From Serendipita indica DSM 11827 (lineage: Eukaryota > Basidiomycota > Agaricomycetes > Sebacinales > Serendipitaceae), in assembly GCA_910890315.1 (NCBI GenBank), contig CAJVGD010000002.1, positions 248,001-312,000 on the forward strand: a stretch of DNA of 64,000 nucleotides, read 5' to 3'. The translations under genes were made by a program, and so were the position numbers. This document shows, one piece after another, positions 24,371-35,399 of this stretch. Below the pieces are notes generated by a model, which saw only the letters and a list, made by a program, of their open reading frames with translations, made no database searches and was not told where the DNA came from. Position 1 is the first letter of the stretch, and the number at the start of each line of letters is the position of its first letter.

Positions 24371-26030
24371 ATGACGCACGTGTATCGCGAGTCTGATGAT
24401 GCTGCTCTCAACCAGCCGCTCCTGGGCAACGCCAGCGAGCCAGCAGCGCGTCCGACGCCAAAAGAAGGAAAGGCTCAGCTGCGGTCGTCTGTGGGCAATC
24501 TCGCGAATACAATTCTTGGTACAGGAATGCTCTCGTTCCCCTTGTTTGTATCTTCCCTTCTATCCTGATGCCCCGTGTTCGCTGAGCTCGGATGAATAGG
24601 CGTTTGCGACTGCAGGAATCATTCCCGGCGTGCTCACCTGCATATTTTCGGCGTGCTGCGCCGGTTTGGGGCTCTATTTCCTTTCGAGATGCGCTACAAA
24701 GGCTCCACATCGGCACTCATCGTTCTTTGCAATCTCACAACTAACATACCCTGGCCTGTCTGTTTATTTCGACATTGCAATCGCCATCAAATGCTTCGGT
24801 GTCTCTATAAGGTGTGGAGACTGTGTTTTGACCGTTTGCTGGCTCAATTTGCTCCCAGTTACTTGATAATTATCAAAGGTCTTATGCCTAGTGTGGTCTC
24901 CGCCCTCTATCATGTGCTATTGCCTACGGACCCGCCGGCTTGGTCGCTTTCAGGAAGGCTTTGGATATCACTGTTCATGGTGGTCCTTGTTCCTCTGTGC
25001 TTCTTGCGAGACTTGCATTCGCTCAGACACACGAGTTACGTCGCCCTCTTCTCTGTTGGTATGTGTCGACCTTCATTCTGGCCCTTTCTTATGTTTTATA
25101 GCGTACTTGGTGGTTGTGGTCATTACATGCTACATTTTCCCCCCAAGCGGGATGGAGAAGCCGGGGGAGATTCACTTTATCCACTTTACTCCTTCCTTCA
25201 TAGCCACGTTCCCCGTCCAGGTCTTTGCATATACATGTGCTCAAAATGTGAGTTATGCGATGAACCACCGGCGACATGCTCATCTCCATAGCTTTTCCCC
25301 ATCTACAACGAGCTCAAGAGTAATACACAAGCACGAATGAACATTGTCATAGGGTCCTCTATTGGCGGAGCTTGCATCATCTACGAGGTTGTTGCTGTCT
25401 TGGGCTACCTGACATTCGGTTCAAAAGTAGGCGCAAATATTATGGCCATGTATCCAGCAACGTCACTTTTTATCGCATGTGGACAGCTCGCCATCGTAAT
25501 TCTGGTCCTCTTCTCATACCCACTGCAAGTTCACCCTTGTCGCAACTGCCTGGACAAGATCATAGAGGCGGCAACGACGCACAAGATTTCAGCTCCAGTA
25601 GTCGCAGAGGGTGAAGACGATGATCATGACTATGACCACGGAGCGCACGATGAAGCGAGTCCATGGAGACACACTTGGTTGACGGCGGCGATCATTATTG
25701 CTGGGTTCACCATTGCATACTTTGTCTCCAGCCTTCAGCTCGGTACGTTTGCAGCGCCCTTTGTAAGGCTGGGACTAATTCTGTACAGTTCTATCCTTTG
25801 TTGGATCAACAGGATCAACGACAATCTCGTTTATTCTCCCTGGCCTCTTCTTTGCGCGGCTGTTCCGCGACGACCCCAAGGAGCGGGTTCTGGTCACTCT
25901 AGCCAAGGGCCTGACAATCTACGGTTGCTGCGTCTTTGTGTTCTGGTGCGTTGCGTTCCTGATAGCTCGTTGGTCATCATCCTGACAGATGCACAGTCTC
26001 GGCTTCAATGTGTACGAGGTTACTCGATGA
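24371..26030 (+). CDS. Vacuolar amino acid transporter (AVT/AAAP family)
   Basis: Amino acid/auxin permease family (Aa_trans), proton-coupled, probably in the vacuolar membrane like yeast AVT5-7. The N-terminus is acidic and cytosolic (NQPLLGNAS). Then come VGNLANTILGTGMLSFPLF and AFATAGIIPGVLTCIFSA (the TM1 signature), SYLIIIKGLMPSVV, LHSLRHTSYVALFSVAYLVVVV, FIATFPVQVFAYTCAQN and LFPIYNELKSNTQARMN. Next are IGSSIGGACIIYEVVAVLGYLTFGS, a DDDHDYDHGAH acidic loop, SFVGSTGSTTISFILPGLFF and a final LGFNVYEVTR. Six or seven short introns with GT-AG ends connect the exons. The first in-frame ATG is 24371. The frame upstream to about 24305 also reads like coding (TIEFDELPSADVEELE), so a further 5' exon is possible. 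About 11 membrane spans are expected and I can see at least nine. Confidence 0.85.
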
Positions 26031-26214
26031 TTGGATGTAATAAATGGACCCTAGGCAGTCTTATTGAGTGTTATGTACAGCCATTAGATTGCGAACTACG
26101 ACCAGCGTTAACGCGGAATCGTCACGGAGATAGAATCGCTGCGCTCGCAGCATCTCTCATATAAACCCTGACCACATTGACCGTCACGGGTCGAGACGAA
26201 TCCCCGGCGACAAC

Positions 26215-27845
26215 ATGATTGACCAAGAAAAGCCTCTGGACATGGACACCAAACTTGTTAGTTACCTTGCTCCCTCATCACCCAAAAAACGAGACTGACA
26301 CACCGCTGGCTCGGTTTCTGTTTCCTCTGACGGTCGCACCAAACTGTCTATAATTCTAAAAATGGCACAGGCTCCTGTTTCAGACGAACCACCGCCGTAT
26401 TCGCGCCGCCAGGCGTCCACGAGCAGTCATCACAATCGTTTACAATCTACGCGCCAGCCTCCAACTCCTCAGCAACAACGTTTTGTCGCACCAGTGTCGC
26501 ACGAGTCGTCTTCAATACCGTCTCCGCGGCTTGTCGTGTCACCAGCGACGAATTCCAATGCCCCATACTCGCACGGCGGCTACGAAGCACAAAGCTCATT
26601 TACCGACCTCGCAACGGATAAACGTGAGAGTATGCAGTACGTGTTATCTTTCAGAACTTCTCGGGTAGTAAGAGACTGACGTTGTTCATAGAGGTGGCCC
26701 GTATGCAGAGTATGGATACACGGGGCCAGATGTTAAGAATATCAGCCCAATGCCAACAGGAGCGTATTCACCTGGTCAAGAGAGCATGTCAGAGTCGACA
26801 TATTCGGTTCCGGGTTCCTCGAGCGGGCCGGGCCATCTTGGTGTTGGCCCACGCTCTCCGACAACGGCGTCGCGAAAGGGAACAGAGACTGTCATCCTCT
26901 TGGGTACAGGTCACAGTGGGATGTGGCTGAACCACGTTGTTATCGCTACCAAGGAGAAGCTCATACAAGGTGCGTCGCGTCTGCCTTGTTTATGGGCAAA
27001 GTGCTCATGACAATTTGGTAATAGGTGCATATCATGTGGATCCTAATCTCGACATTCCGGACCATGCAACCCCACGACGGATTGCGCTACTTCCCAAAAA
27101 GTCGCACGCACGTTCGACGTCTTCTCTCTCACAAGCGTCTTCGAAGAGTGGAAAGAAAAAGGCCGATCCTTCTTGGCATCCGACTGCTGTTGCCGAGGCG
27201 TGCAATGCGCTATTTGAGACTAAGACTGCAGGCGTTGACATTTTACTGAGCATCGGTGGCTCTGGTGACAACAGGTCGAACAGGGCGAACATTGACGTAC
27301 GGACAAAGAATGGCAAGGCGGCAGTCAAGGTGGTTGAGATAGGACCAGAACGAAGGGTTAATCTGGACATCCTTACAGCCAAGGGTACGCCTTTTATTCC
27401 CACTGATGCGTATTTACGAATGATCATGGCAGGTGACATCGAAGTATTTATTCCTCGCAAGTTTTCTGGACCACTACATATGCACACGGATGGCGAGATC
27501 ACGCTCCTACCACGGCTCGCATCGAGCATGGAAGTTATTTCGGCACGCGAAGATGATGCACTCGTGATGATCAAGTCGAATTCAAAGCCACTACCACCCT
27601 CGCCCACAGGCTCGTCTTCGCGGCAAAACCAGTCGATGCCTGGCGGGTTTAGTAATTGGCTGCACCCCCACTCTACAGGTGCGAGTCGATCACCAAGTTA
27701 TGAAGGAGACTTTTGCAATCTGGTGAGCTCTGGAGGGGGTAATATCATTGTTGGTTTCGTTGGAGAAGACAAGATACAAGAAGAGTCTCCGGGAATTTGG
27801 AAGAAGTTTGTGAGCTTGTTGACTGGACGATCTAATTCTGCCTAG
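26215..27845 (+). CDS. DUF7330 domain protein (468 aa)
   Basis: Exons 26215-26256, 26371-26636, 26692-26969 and 27025-27845 sum to 469 codons with the stop. The first exon codes MIDQEKPLDMDTKL and joins in frame to APVSDEPPPYS, so I prefer it to the ATG at 26362. Residues 15-150 are Pro/Ser/Tyr-rich and disordered, with an EPPPYS motif that fits a PPxY ligand for WW domains of Rsp5-type ligases. After about residue 250 a beta-rich region appears: DILLSIGGSGDNRSNRANID, VRTKNGKAAVKVVEIGPERR, VFIPRKFSGPLHMHTDGEI, GGGNIIVGFVGED and a C-terminal WKKFVSLLTGR. This is what I recognise as DUF7330, a beta-solenoid-like domain of unknown function common in Agaricomycetes. Confidence 0.75.
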
Positions 27846-28299
27846 TTCTGCTGCATGCTATGATGTTATAGATGGTCACTGTTCTATCGCCTCCACTTTT
27901 ACCAAGCTGATGCACAAGACTCCAAGGCGATCGCCAAGGGCCCGACGTCAGGTATCCAAAGCCCCTAAATCTGTAGAAACCCAAATGGTCGGGAGATGAA
28001 TTATCCTGGCTTACCAAGTGCCGGTTTGCCGCGCCTGCGAATGAAATCCGAGCCGTATTGCTTATTTTACAGCGATTATAAGAATTTGCGCAGCAGCTGG
28101 GCTGGCTGGCCTGTGACGGCATGGCCCATCCACACTCTTAAACCCGACCTCTCCTTTGGACCCTCTTGCTTGCAGGCCAGCTCCTCTTGCTCCTCATTTC
28201 TTTCTTCCCCTTTATTCCTCTCCAATAATATTCCACATATCAAACAACAGCAAGATAGCCATTCTATCACTCTGAGCCTTTTGTGAACAAGTGACACCC
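27846..28299. promoter_or_regulatory. Upstream region of protease copy A
   Basis: No gene is seen. From about 28160 the sequence is C/T-rich (CTCTTGCTTGCAGGCCAGCT and on) and is repeated in diverged form before the second protease copy (about 30640-30720). This marks the left end of the duplicated unit. Confidence 0.5.
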
Positions 28300-29960
28300 A
28301 TGTATCTCTCTCCTCTCCTTCCCATCTCTCTTCTCCTCGCTTCCTCGACCACCTACGCACTCCCAAACGAGCCAGCAGCAGCACGGCGGGATGCTGGAAG
28401 GGCGCCTTTGACCGTTCCGCTCATTCGCCGCGGGCTTGAGAAACGTGAGCACACCGCTGAAGAATGGGCCGAGCTCGCTGCAAATCTACGTGGCAAGTAC
28501 GGTGGACCGTCTGCAAAATCGGGGCGGCGCGCGTTGAACACGGTGTGCGTTTCTTTCGCAACGGCCAAAGATAACTCGCGCTAACCGACTGCGGGAACCT
28601 CTTTTTTTAGATCTATGACCAACCAACAAGCAGATACGAGTTATCTAGGAGTGATTCAAGTTGGCACTCCTCCGCAGGCTGCAAACGTCGTCCTTGATAC
28701 GGGTTCCGCGTGCGTGATTCAAGGCTAATCATGAGACTTGTATTTATGACATTATGATATTCTAGTGATCTCTGGATAAGCTCGAGCAATTGTGCCCGTT
28801 GCGCTAGCCAAGCCACTGGCGCACGTTTCAACCAAGCGCAAAGCTCGACTTTTAATTCTGTCCAAGGCAACCTCGATGTCACCTATGGCTCTGGGCGGGC
28901 AGTCGGTACGCTAGGCTCCGACGTGGTTCAGATAGGCCAGTTCCAAGTCACTTCCCAAGTCTTTGGCCTTGCGACATCTATCAGCGACCAGTTTCTGACA
29001 GGGAATTCATCCGGTATCTTGGGCCTCGGGTTTCGTTCGTTGGCGAGCACTGGCGCAAATCCCTGGTGGCAACAGGCAATTTCAGCATGGGACGCGCCAC
29101 AAATGTCGTTCTACTTTACCAGGTTTCGTAATGTGCCTGGCGCAACGAATATCGATGAGCCCGGTGGCCAGTTTACGCTCGGCGGCACAAACTCGTCGCT
29201 CTACCAAGGTTCAATCAACTTTACCAACCTCGTTCGTGCGCAGTATTGGACGATTCCCATGACTTCAATCGGCATTGGTAACAGCGCGAGTATCCAACTT
29301 GGCTCTGGCAACCAGAACGCAGCCATCGATACCGGCACGACCCTCATCGGTGGCCCGTCGTCTGTACTTGACCAGTTTTATTCCTTGATCCCTGGCGCAA
29401 CCCGTGGCTCACAGGTCAACCCAAATCTTCAAGATTATTATGTCATCCGTACGTGTTAATAATACTCTTTTCGGCGTCCCAATCTCATCTATCTATCAGC
29501 CTGCAATGCCAATGTGCAAGCAACGCTTACCTTTGGTGGCCAAGCGTATACGATGCAAGCATCTGATCTCATCGGAGGCACGCTTTCTGGTGGCCAGCAA
29601 TGCATTGGTGCCTTTTTCGTACTCGACCTTCAATCTGGATCGTCACCTATTCCAGGTGCAGCATCTGGCGTGCCAGCATGGGTCGTAGGAAGCGCATTCC
29701 TGAAAAACGTCTACAGCGTCTTCCAGTCGGACCCTGCAGCAGTCGGATTCGCTACTCTACGAGACAATGTTCAAGAATTTGGCACACTGGGTGTCGCTGG
29801 CTTTTCGGTCGACGAAAACGGCCACACCAATGGAACCATTATTGGTGCCGCCAGCCCTCGACGCCCGATGACAATGTTGGGTGGTGGAAGTGTTTTTGCT
29901 GCTAGTGCGCTCTGGAGCGTCGTTGGACTTGTCGCTGTGCTGGTCTCGACTTCGCTATAG
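28300..29960 (+). CDS. Secreted aspartic protease, copy A (catalytically complete, GPI-type)
   Basis: Exons 28300-28544, 28611-28709, 28766-29448 and 29500-29960 give 495 residues. It is a pepsin-type (family A1) endopeptidase. An N-terminal signal peptide (MYLSPLLPISLLLASSTTYA) is followed by a propeptide with KR/RR sites (RRALNT). The first active site is NVVLDTGSADLWI, the flap is VTYGSG and the second active site is AAIDTGTTLIGG. Two cysteine pairs are present (NCARC and PCNA...QQC). The C-terminus has a small-residue stretch plus a hydrophobic tail ending VLVSTSL, as in GPI-anchored yapsin-like enzymes. All catalytic parts are intact, so it should be active, probably at the cell surface or in the wall. 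It is the first of three tandem copies. An AATAAA (30182-30187) lies downstream. The ATG at 28300 is preferred to the GTG at 28291. Confidence 0.92.
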
Positions 29961-30439
29961 TCCGACACTGACGGCCTCCCCTCCCCGATGGTCTCTCGCG
30001 CTCTACATCATCCTTCCTCGCATCCTCGTGCATTATGCAAAATTATCTCGTAACGCTCTCCTTCATCGCTATTTGTACAAATCCGGACATTTCATTTCTC
30101 CTTGCTCGCAACCCAGCTCCCGATGCAGGTCGGTGAGGATCATTAACTCTTTTCCCTACGGTGTAGCGTATTGAAATAACCAATAAATGGGCTCATTGAC
30201 ATGATGAAATGGATAACTGAATCAAGTCAACTCTGTCTGTTCACGGTTCACACAGAAGTCCATGATTTTGTATCTCCCGCTGTCAATGACTGTTTATACT
30301 CATTTGAGACGCAGGTGACATGACCAATATTTATATAGTTAGTTCCTATAGTAGAAAGAATCCAATTTTTATTGAATCGAGAGGGTGGCGGATGGTGTGG
30401 CGTTCCAAGCTCTACTGTACGATGGGATAAGGGTCGTTT

Positions 30440-30655
30440 ACTAATATAGGCAGAATGATTTAGGGAATCCTGAAGAGTAGGATGGGTAGGATGGAATCGC
30501 AGCGGCCGAGGTGGACAGACTGTCCGGAAAGTGGCGCCAGCGGCGACTGTCGATAGACGCAGACTTGAGGCCCTGAATTGCTCAGCTTGGCGCTATGATT
30601 CTTTCTCTTGGCGGAGGATGTTTATCTGGCCTCCCAGTCTTGCTTGCAGGTCAGT
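30440..30655 (-). pseudogene. Remnant of the 3' end of the neighbouring gene, between protease A and B
   Basis: The stretch around 30494-30630 (plus strand: ATCGCAGC..., CTGTC.GGAA.GTGGCG, TCAGCTTGGC, TTCTTTCTC) lines up with 35953-36090, which is coding sequence of the minus-strand gene 35400-38044. The preceding TTTAGGGAATCCTGAAG (about 30458) lines up with 35462-35479 in that gene's 3' coding end. About 465 bp of the source are missing between these two blocks. It carries no usable frame. It then joins directly to protease 5'-flank sequence at about 30640. Confidence 0.65.
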
Positions 30656-30799
30656 CCCTCTTGCTCCTCTTCCCCCTTCGCTTTACTCATCTCTAATAAT
30701 AATTCACACGTCAAGAGGCAGTGAGACGGTTGTAATATCAACCCAGAGCACCTCTGTGGACAGACTACCCGCATAAATAGTGGCCTCCATCGAACACCG

Positions 30800-32431
30800 A
30801 TGTATCTCTCTCATCTCCTTCCTTTATTACTTCCTCTCGCGCCTTTGACCGTATTCGCACTTCAAAATGAACCAAAACCAGCACGGCGAAATGCTGGCAT
30901 GGCGCCTGTGACCATCCCACTAATACACCGCCGGCTCAAGTTTGAGAAACGTGATCGCACCGCTGAGGGATGGGATGAGCTCATAAATCTACGTGGCAAA
31001 TACGGTGTAGATCCTACAAGATTTAGGCGGCGTGCATTGAACACGGTGTGCGTTACTCTCTCAACAGCCAAGGACAGCTCGCGCTAACAGACTGCGGGAC
31101 CTTAGATCCACGACCAACCAAGATGCAGATGTAGGGTATTTAGTGAGGATACAAGTTGGCACTCCTCCAAAGGATTTCAATGTTTACCTAGACACGGAAC
31201 TTGGGTACGTTAATGTAAATCTGATCTTGTGAACACGCCCAGTTCTGACTCTTGTGATACCTCTAGTGACCTCTGGCTAAGCACAAGCTCGTGCCTCCGT
31301 TGCACCAGCCCGGCAACAGGCACGCCTTTCAACCAAACCCAAAGCTCGACTTTCAGTCCTGTCCAAGGCACTCTCAACACAACCTATGGCTATACGCACA
31401 TATTCGGTACTCTTGGCTCCGATGTGGTTCAATTAGGCCAGTTCCAAGTATCCTCCCAGACATTTGGTCTTGCGACATCTCTCGGTGGCTCTATTCTGAT
31501 CGGAGGTTCATCCGGTATCTTGGGCCTCGGATTTCGTGGACGAGCGAGCTCTGGTGCAATTCCATGGTGGCAACAGGCAAGCACGGAATGGAGCGCGCCA
31601 CAAATGTCCTTCTATCTCACTCGGTCCCGCCATGGGCCTTATGCGACCAATGTGGAAGAACCTGGTGGTCAGTTTACGCTTGGTGGTACTAATTCGTCAC
31701 TCTACCAAGGCTCAATAAACTTTATCAACCTCGTTCATGATCGATATTGGGCTATCCCCATGACTGCGATCGGTATTGTCAACAACAAGGATATCCAAGT
31801 TGACTCTGGCAATCAGGTTGCGGTCATCAATACAGATATGAAGTTCATCGGTGGCCCGTCGTCTGTCCTCGACCAGTTTTACTCGCTGATTCCTGGCGCC
31901 CGCCCGGGGTCACAGGTCAGCTCTAGTCTTCGAAACGATTATATCATCCGTATGTATTACTTTCGTTCTTGTGCCATCTGGCTTATCACTCGCCTAGCCT
32001 GCAATACCAGTGTACAAGCAACGCTCACATTTGGTGATCAAGCATATACGATGCAAGCCTCTGATCTTATTGGAGGCAAGACCTCTGACGGCAAGCGGTG
32101 CCTTGGCGCATTCTTCAAACTCGACCCTCAATATCTATCGTCACCTGGGAATGCATCTACCACGCCGACATGGGTCATTGGAAGCGCATTCTTGAAAAAC
32201 GTCTACACTGTCCTCCAGTCGGAACCTGCTGCAGTTGGATTCGCTAGGCTACGGGATAACGTCCAAGAGTTTGGTACCCTAGGCGTTGCCGGCTTTTCAA
32301 TCAACGAGAATGGTCATACAAATGGAACCATTACCGGTGCGGCCAGCTCCCAAAGTGGGATGACGATATTAGGCGGTGCACTCTGGAATGTCATTGGACT
32401 CGTCGTTGTGCTGGTCTCGACCTTGCCATAG
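30800..32431 (+). CDS. Aspartic-protease paralogue B, active site lost (pseudo-protease, 487 aa)
   Basis: Exons 30800-31047, 31106-31204, 31267-31949 and 31998-32431 sum to 488 codons, with the same intron positions as copy A. It keeps the signal peptide (MYLSHLLPLLLPLAPLTVFA), propeptide, both cysteine pairs (SCLRC, PCNT...KRC) and the hydrophobic GPI-type tail. However, the first catalytic triad reads DTE (FNVYLDTELGDLW) instead of DTG. The second reads NTD (VAVINTDMKFIGG), so the second catalytic Asp is Asn. The flap YGSG has become YGYT. An A1 protease needs both Asp and the following Gly, so it should not cleave peptides. The reading frame is fully open and the splice sites are sound, so it is not a plain pseudogene. 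An AATAAA is at 32633-32638. Confidence 0.88.
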
Positions 32432-32929
32432 CCGAGACTGACAGCCTTCTCAATTTGAACTCTTCACCCCGTAAGTCATCTCACCCTGTCGCGTATTCAT
32501 GGATTTTGCAAAACCATCTCGTAACGTTTTCATCGCTATCTGGAAGATCCCGACATTACGTTTCTCCTAGTCTTACGACCCAGCTCCCGATGCACTGGCT
32601 CTTTTGCTACTTTGTGATGTATTGAAATAACCAATAAACAGGAGCTTTTATATAACGAAATACCAACTGGATCACATCAAGCCAGTCCGCTCACAGCTCT
32701 CAAGGGGGAAGCATATATAGTTTGTGTTCCCGATTGTCAATGGCTCTTTCGAGTTGAATACTATCCTCATTTGATTCCCAGATGATAAAAATAACATTTA
32801 TACAATGACTATACTACCCTACAGTAGACGGGATCCAGTCAGGCATTGAATCCGACCATTGGTTACAATAGCATTGGTTTCCGTGATGTATAACATTCTA
32901 TTCTACTGCAATATGGAATCATGACGGAG

Positions 32930-33120
32930 CCAATCGTCGTTTACTGCCGGGAACCAGATGTTTTAGAGAATCCTAACAGTGGTATGTAAAATGGCTGGTC
33001 CTCAGTGGCAAAGGGTTTTCGGGTGGCTAGATGTGGAGCTGAACCCTTGAATTATTCAGCTCGGCATTACGTTTCCCTCTCTTGGCGAAGATCTTTATCT
33101 GGCCTCTCAGCCCTACCTAC
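32930..33120 (-). pseudogene. Remnant of the 3' end of the neighbouring gene, between protease B and C
   Basis: The sequence around 32940-32975 (AATCGTCGTTTACTGC..., TTTTAGAGAATCCTAA) resembles 35413-35475. The part around 33050-33110 (TTGAATTATTCAGCTCGGCATTACG, CCTCTCTTGGCGAAGATC) resembles 36048-36090 of the minus-strand gene and, more closely, the A-B spacer at 30575-30640. It has the same internal deletion as the A-B remnant, so the two were made by the same event or by copying of the already shortened unit. Confidence 0.55.
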
Positions 33121-33275
33121 CTGTAGGTTATCCCCTCTTTCTCCTCTCTCCCTTTGCTTATCCCTCTCCAACAGGATCTGACATATAAAAACGCAGTAAA
33201 GGAACTACTCTATCAGCTCTAAACGCCTTCGTGGACAAGCTAGCTGCGGAGATAGTGATCTCCATTGAACATCCC

Positions 33276-34901
33276 ATGCGTCTCTCTTTTCTCCTTGCGA
33301 CCACTCTTCTCTTCGCTTCCTCAGCCACATGCGCGCTGCCAAATGACCCAATAGTAGCACGGCGAGGTGCTGGCATGGCGCCTGTGACGGTCCCTCTCAT
33401 CCGCCGCCAGCCCGAGTTTGAGAAACGTGACAACACCGCTGAGGAATGGACTGAGCTCACTGCAAACCTACGTGGCAAATACGGTATAGGTTCTAGAAAA
33501 TTGGGGCGGCGTGCTTTGAGCACGGTGTACGTTACTACTCCCGCAATGGCCAAAGATAGCTCGCGCTAACAGACTGCGGGACCTTAGATCCATGACCAAC
33601 CAAAATTCAGATCTGGGGTATATAGTGAGGATACAGGTTGGTACCCCTCCAAAGGATTTTAATGTTTACGTAGACACAGAACTCGGGTACGTTAGTTTAA
33701 ATCTCATACTGTGAAAACGCCCAATTCTAACTCTTGTGATACTTCTAGTGACCTCTGGCTAAGCACAAGCTCTTGCTTCCTTTGCACCAACCAGGCAACA
33801 GGCGCGCCTTTCAACCAAACCCAAAGCTCGACTTTCAGTCCTGTCCAAGGCACTCTCAACACAACATATGGCTATGCACACATAGTCGGCACACTCGGCT
33901 CTGATGTGGTTCAAGTAGGCCAGTTCCGAGTGTCCTCCCAGACATTTGGTCTTGCGACATCTATCGGCAACTATGTTCTCATCGGGAATACATCCGGTAT
34001 CTTGGGCCTTGGGTTTCGTGGACGAGCGAGCTCTGGCGCAATTCCATGGTGGCAACAAGCAAGTACGGAATGGAACGCACCACAAATGTCCTTCTATCTC
34101 ACTCGGTCCCTGGCGGGATCTGGTGTACAAGTACCTGGCGGGCAGTTTACGCTTGGTGGTACTAATTCGTCACTCTACCAAGGCTCAATAAACTTTATCA
34201 ACCTCGTTCATGATCGATACTGGGCTATCCCCATGACTGCAATCGGCATTGCCAACAACCAAAATATCCAAGTTGGCTCTGGCAATCAGGTCGCAGTCAT
34301 CGACACAGACATGGAATTTATCTATGGCCCGGCGTCTGTTGTCGACCAGTTCTACTCGATGATTCCTGGCGCCCGCCCGGGGTCACAGATCGACCCTAAT
34401 CTTCAAGGCTTCTATATCGTCCGTACGTATACACTTCAGTTTCTTTGCCTCTAGCTTATCCGTATTCTAGCCTGCAATACCAACGTACAAGCAACGCTCA
34501 CATTTGGTGGTCAAACATATCCGATGCAAGCATCTGACTTGATTGGAGTGAGAAGTACTGACGGCAAGCTGTGCATTGGTACATTCTCCATACTCAACCC
34601 TCAATATCTGTCGTCACCTGGGAGTGCATTTGCCACGCCGACATGGGTTATTGGAAGCGCATTCTTGAAAAATGTCTACACCGTCCTCCAGTCGGAGCCT
34701 GCTGCAGTTGGATTCGCTAGGCTGCGGGATAATGTCCAAGAATTGGGCACAATAGGCTTCGCTGGCCTTTCAATCGACGAGAATGGTCATGCAAATGCTG
34801 CCGCCAGCCCTCGACATAGAACGACAACATTAGGTAGTGGAGGCGTACTTGCTACTGGTGTACTCTGGGCTGTCGTTGGACTGACCGCTGTGACGATCTG
34901 A
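33276..34901 (+). CDS. Aspartic-protease paralogue C, altered active site (pseudo-protease, 484 aa)
   Basis: Exons 33276-33526, 33588-33686, 33749-34422 and 34471-34901 sum to 485 codons. The ATG at 33276 is the first in frame; the frame extends to a GTG at 33231. The signal peptide is MRLSFLLATTLLFASSATCA. The first triad is DTE (FNVYVDTELGDLW) and the second is DTD (VAVIDTDMEFIYG). Both Asp remain, but both triad glycines are replaced by acidic residues, Ser/Thr at the next position by Leu/Met, and the flap is YGYA. Cysteines (SCFLC, PCNT...KLC) and the hydrophobic tail are kept. It shares DTEL, the second-triad Asp and the flap Tyr with copy B, so the changes arose before B and C separated. 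TATAAAA lies at 33184-33190, about 90 bp before the ATG. Confidence 0.88.
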
Positions 34902-35399
34902 ACCTCGCTATAGTCCAACACTAGTGGCCTTCTCTCCCGGTTTGCTAACCCCTCACCTCCCATCCATTCTCTCTTTTCGCGTGCCCATGCCTTATGCAAA
35001 ATCTTCTGTATCGCTTTCATTGTTATTTGTAGAATATGGATATTCATCCTCGTGACTTGCGACACATGCAGGTCGATGAGGATGAAGTGAACTATCCCTT
35101 TATGGTGTAGCGCATTGAAATAATCAATATGATCATTGAAATAAGGAAACATCAGATCAACTGCTCCACGAGCATAGAAATGGCTTTGGGCTGAGGTTCA
35201 AGTTAGGCATCAATAAGCACCCGAGTTTGGATGGTTGGTGAAACCAATATGCCAACTTATATAAAAACTAGACTATCCTACAGTAGAAGTAGACTGAAAG
35301 AATCCAGTAAGTGATTGGATTGCCAAGAGACCGGCTACAGTGGCTTTGGTTTACACGATGTAGAAAGAGTAACATTCCAGGCTCCATTGCGCAATGTAA

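Noticed and set aside
31291-31692. 133-residue plus-strand frame inside protease copy B
   Set aside because: It is a shifted shadow of the protease reading, and the same shadow appears in copy C.
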